Source: CAYPAV01 sp964408805 (GTDB lineage Bacteria > Pseudomonadota > Alphaproteobacteria > UBA8366). From it: 64,000 nucleotides of DNA. The stretch lies in the NCBI GenBank assembly GCA_964408805.1, contig CAYPAV010000015.1, positions 1-64,000 of the forward strand, read 5' to 3'. A program made the translations under genes and the position numbers. Within the stretch, counting starts at the first letter, position 1; each line of letters begins with the position of its first letter. The notes below the pieces were generated by a model. The model was not told the DNA's origin and searched no databases. It saw only the letters and a program-made list of their open reading frames with translations. Positions 63,300 through 64,000 of this stretch are shown here, piece after piece.

Positions 63300-64000
63300 A
63301 TGAGTAATCCGGACGGGAAAGTGGTTGTCATCACGGGTGCCGGTCGGCGCCAAGGCATCGGGCGCGCGACGGCACACCGTTTCGCGCGGGAAGGGGCCCG
63401 TCTGGTCTTGACCGATCTCGACCCCGAGGCCGGCCCCGCGAGCGCCGAAATCAGCGGTGCCCCATCCAACCTGGCGGCTATCGCGGACGAGATCGGGAAG
63501 ACCGGCGCCGAAGTGCTTGCGGTCGCGGCCGATGTCGCGGTCGAGGCCGATGTCGATCGGTTGATCGCGGCCGCCGTTGAGCGGTTCGGGCGGATCGATA
63601 CGATGGTGACCAATGCCGCCATCTTCACCTCCCAGATCAAGGTGGTCGACTTGCCGGCGGAGGTTTTCTCGCGAGTCCTGTCGGTCAATCTGCTCGGCAC
63701 CTTTCTCACGGCTCGGGCCGCGGCCCGGCAGATGATTGCCCAGGGCGACGGTGGGGCCATCGTCACCGTCGGCTCTCGCGCGTCGCGGCGCGGCAGCGTG
63801 GGGCTCTCCGCCTATGTCTCGTCGAAATTCGGCGTGATCGGCCTGAGCCAAAGCCTCGCCCTCGAGTTGGCACCGGAGGGCATTCGGGTGAATTGCGTCT
63901 GCCCGGGCGCCGTCGACACCGACATGTATGCCGAGGCCATAGACGGGCTGGCGGCGCGGGAAGGGCTCGATACGGCCGGCGCACGTGACAAGCTGGTCAA
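63300..64000 (+). CDS. Short-chain dehydrogenase/reductase, truncated by the window end
   Basis: ATG 63300, preceded by GGGAGG, opens a frame that runs to the window edge without a stop (about 233 codons). It is an SDR: VVVITGAGRRQGIGRATAHRF, TNAAIFTSQIK, the Ser in VTVGSRASRRG, and the Tyr-Lys pair in LSAYVSSKFGVIGL, followed by NCVCPGAVDTDMY. It is divergent from the Rieske operon and could act on a dihydrodiol or alcohol from that pathway. Confidence 0.88.
   Translation, partial: MSNPDGKVVVITGAGRRQGIGRATAHRFAREGARLVLTDLDPEAGPASAEISGAPSNLAAIADEIGKTGAEVLAVAADVAVEADVDRLIAAAVERFGRIDTMVTNAAIFTSQIKVVDLPAEVFSRVLSVNLLGTFLTARAAARQMIAQGDGGAIVTVGSRASRRGSVGLSAYVSSKFGVIGLSQSLALELAPEGIRVNCVCPGAVDTDMYAEAIDGLAAREGLDTAGARDKLV

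Noticed and set aside
1..64000. CRISPR arrays, tRNA/rRNA genes, transposases, prophage genes
   Set aside because: I looked for repeat-spacer arrays, clover-leaf sequences, transposase or integrase motifs and found none.

Overview
The window is a GC-rich, gene-dense bacterial chromosome segment. It has about 48 protein genes, no gene-free stretch over 300 bases, and no tRNA, rRNA, CRISPR array or insertion sequence that I could see. The gene content suggests an alphaproteobacterium, perhaps a marine Rhodospirillales-like heterotroph. The basis is a UbiM-type ubiquinone hydroxylase, FNR/Anr-type boxes, a quinol-linked narGHJI, TRAP transport, and many paralogous oxygenases, hydantoinases, LLM flavoenzymes and SDRs. 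The taxonomic placement is inference.

Region 1 (1-2743): a thioredoxin-reductase-like flavoprotein followed by a split frame that I read as one selenoprotein of the UGSC family. An in-frame UGA at 1400-1402 is followed at once by a strong bacterial SECIS-like hairpin with a GGTC loop, and the frame continues to 2743.

Region 2 (2774-8109): a secreted nuclease, a UbiM-like hydroxylase and three or four Fe(II)/2-oxoglutarate-type oxygenases, then a hemerythrin. Two perfect TTGAT-N4-ATCAA boxes lie here. One is between two divergent oxygenase genes. The other is between the hemerythrin gene and a PAS-BTAD regulator.

Region 3 (8172-21575): a respiratory nitrate (or nitrite-oxidising) locus. It holds the PAS/BTAD regulator, a 72-residue protein, a membrane-anchored monoheme cytochrome c, narG-narH-narJ-narI with overlapping genes, a two-domain fused NarK, and a further single NarK. 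A tandem 11-bp repeat at 9549-9567 sits before the cytochrome/nar genes and is a plausible target of the BTAD regulator.

Region 4 (21632-35106): an ADP-forming acyl-CoA synthetase, an acyl-CoA carboxylase carboxyltransferase without a nearby biotin carboxylase, a hydantoinase/oxoprolinase pair (hyuB-hyuA), a complete DctPQM TRAP transporter with an intercistronic hairpin, a secreted protein of unknown function and a D-amino-acid dehydrogenase-like enzyme.

Region 5 (35116-55681): catabolic and accessory genes. These include a DHA2 exporter, a GMC oxidoreductase, a xanthine-dehydrogenase-type molybdenum subunit without partner subunits, an MDR reductase, an IsdG/HmoA-like monooxygenase, a metallophosphoesterase, an alpha/beta hydrolase, an SDR, a second TauD-like and a second PhyH-like oxygenase, a VOC protein, an enoyl-CoA hydratase, two LLM enzymes, a TPR protein, a double-ACT protein and an NHE-type antiporter with a C-terminal cyclic-nucleotide-binding domain.

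Region 6 (55768-64000): a compact minus-strand operon reading Rieske oxygenase, hyuA, hyuB, second molybdenum hydroxylase subunit. Divergent from it is an SDR gene cut by the window end. Together these look like a pathway for oxidising and ring-opening a cyclic, possibly N-containing, compound; the substrate cannot be read from sequence.
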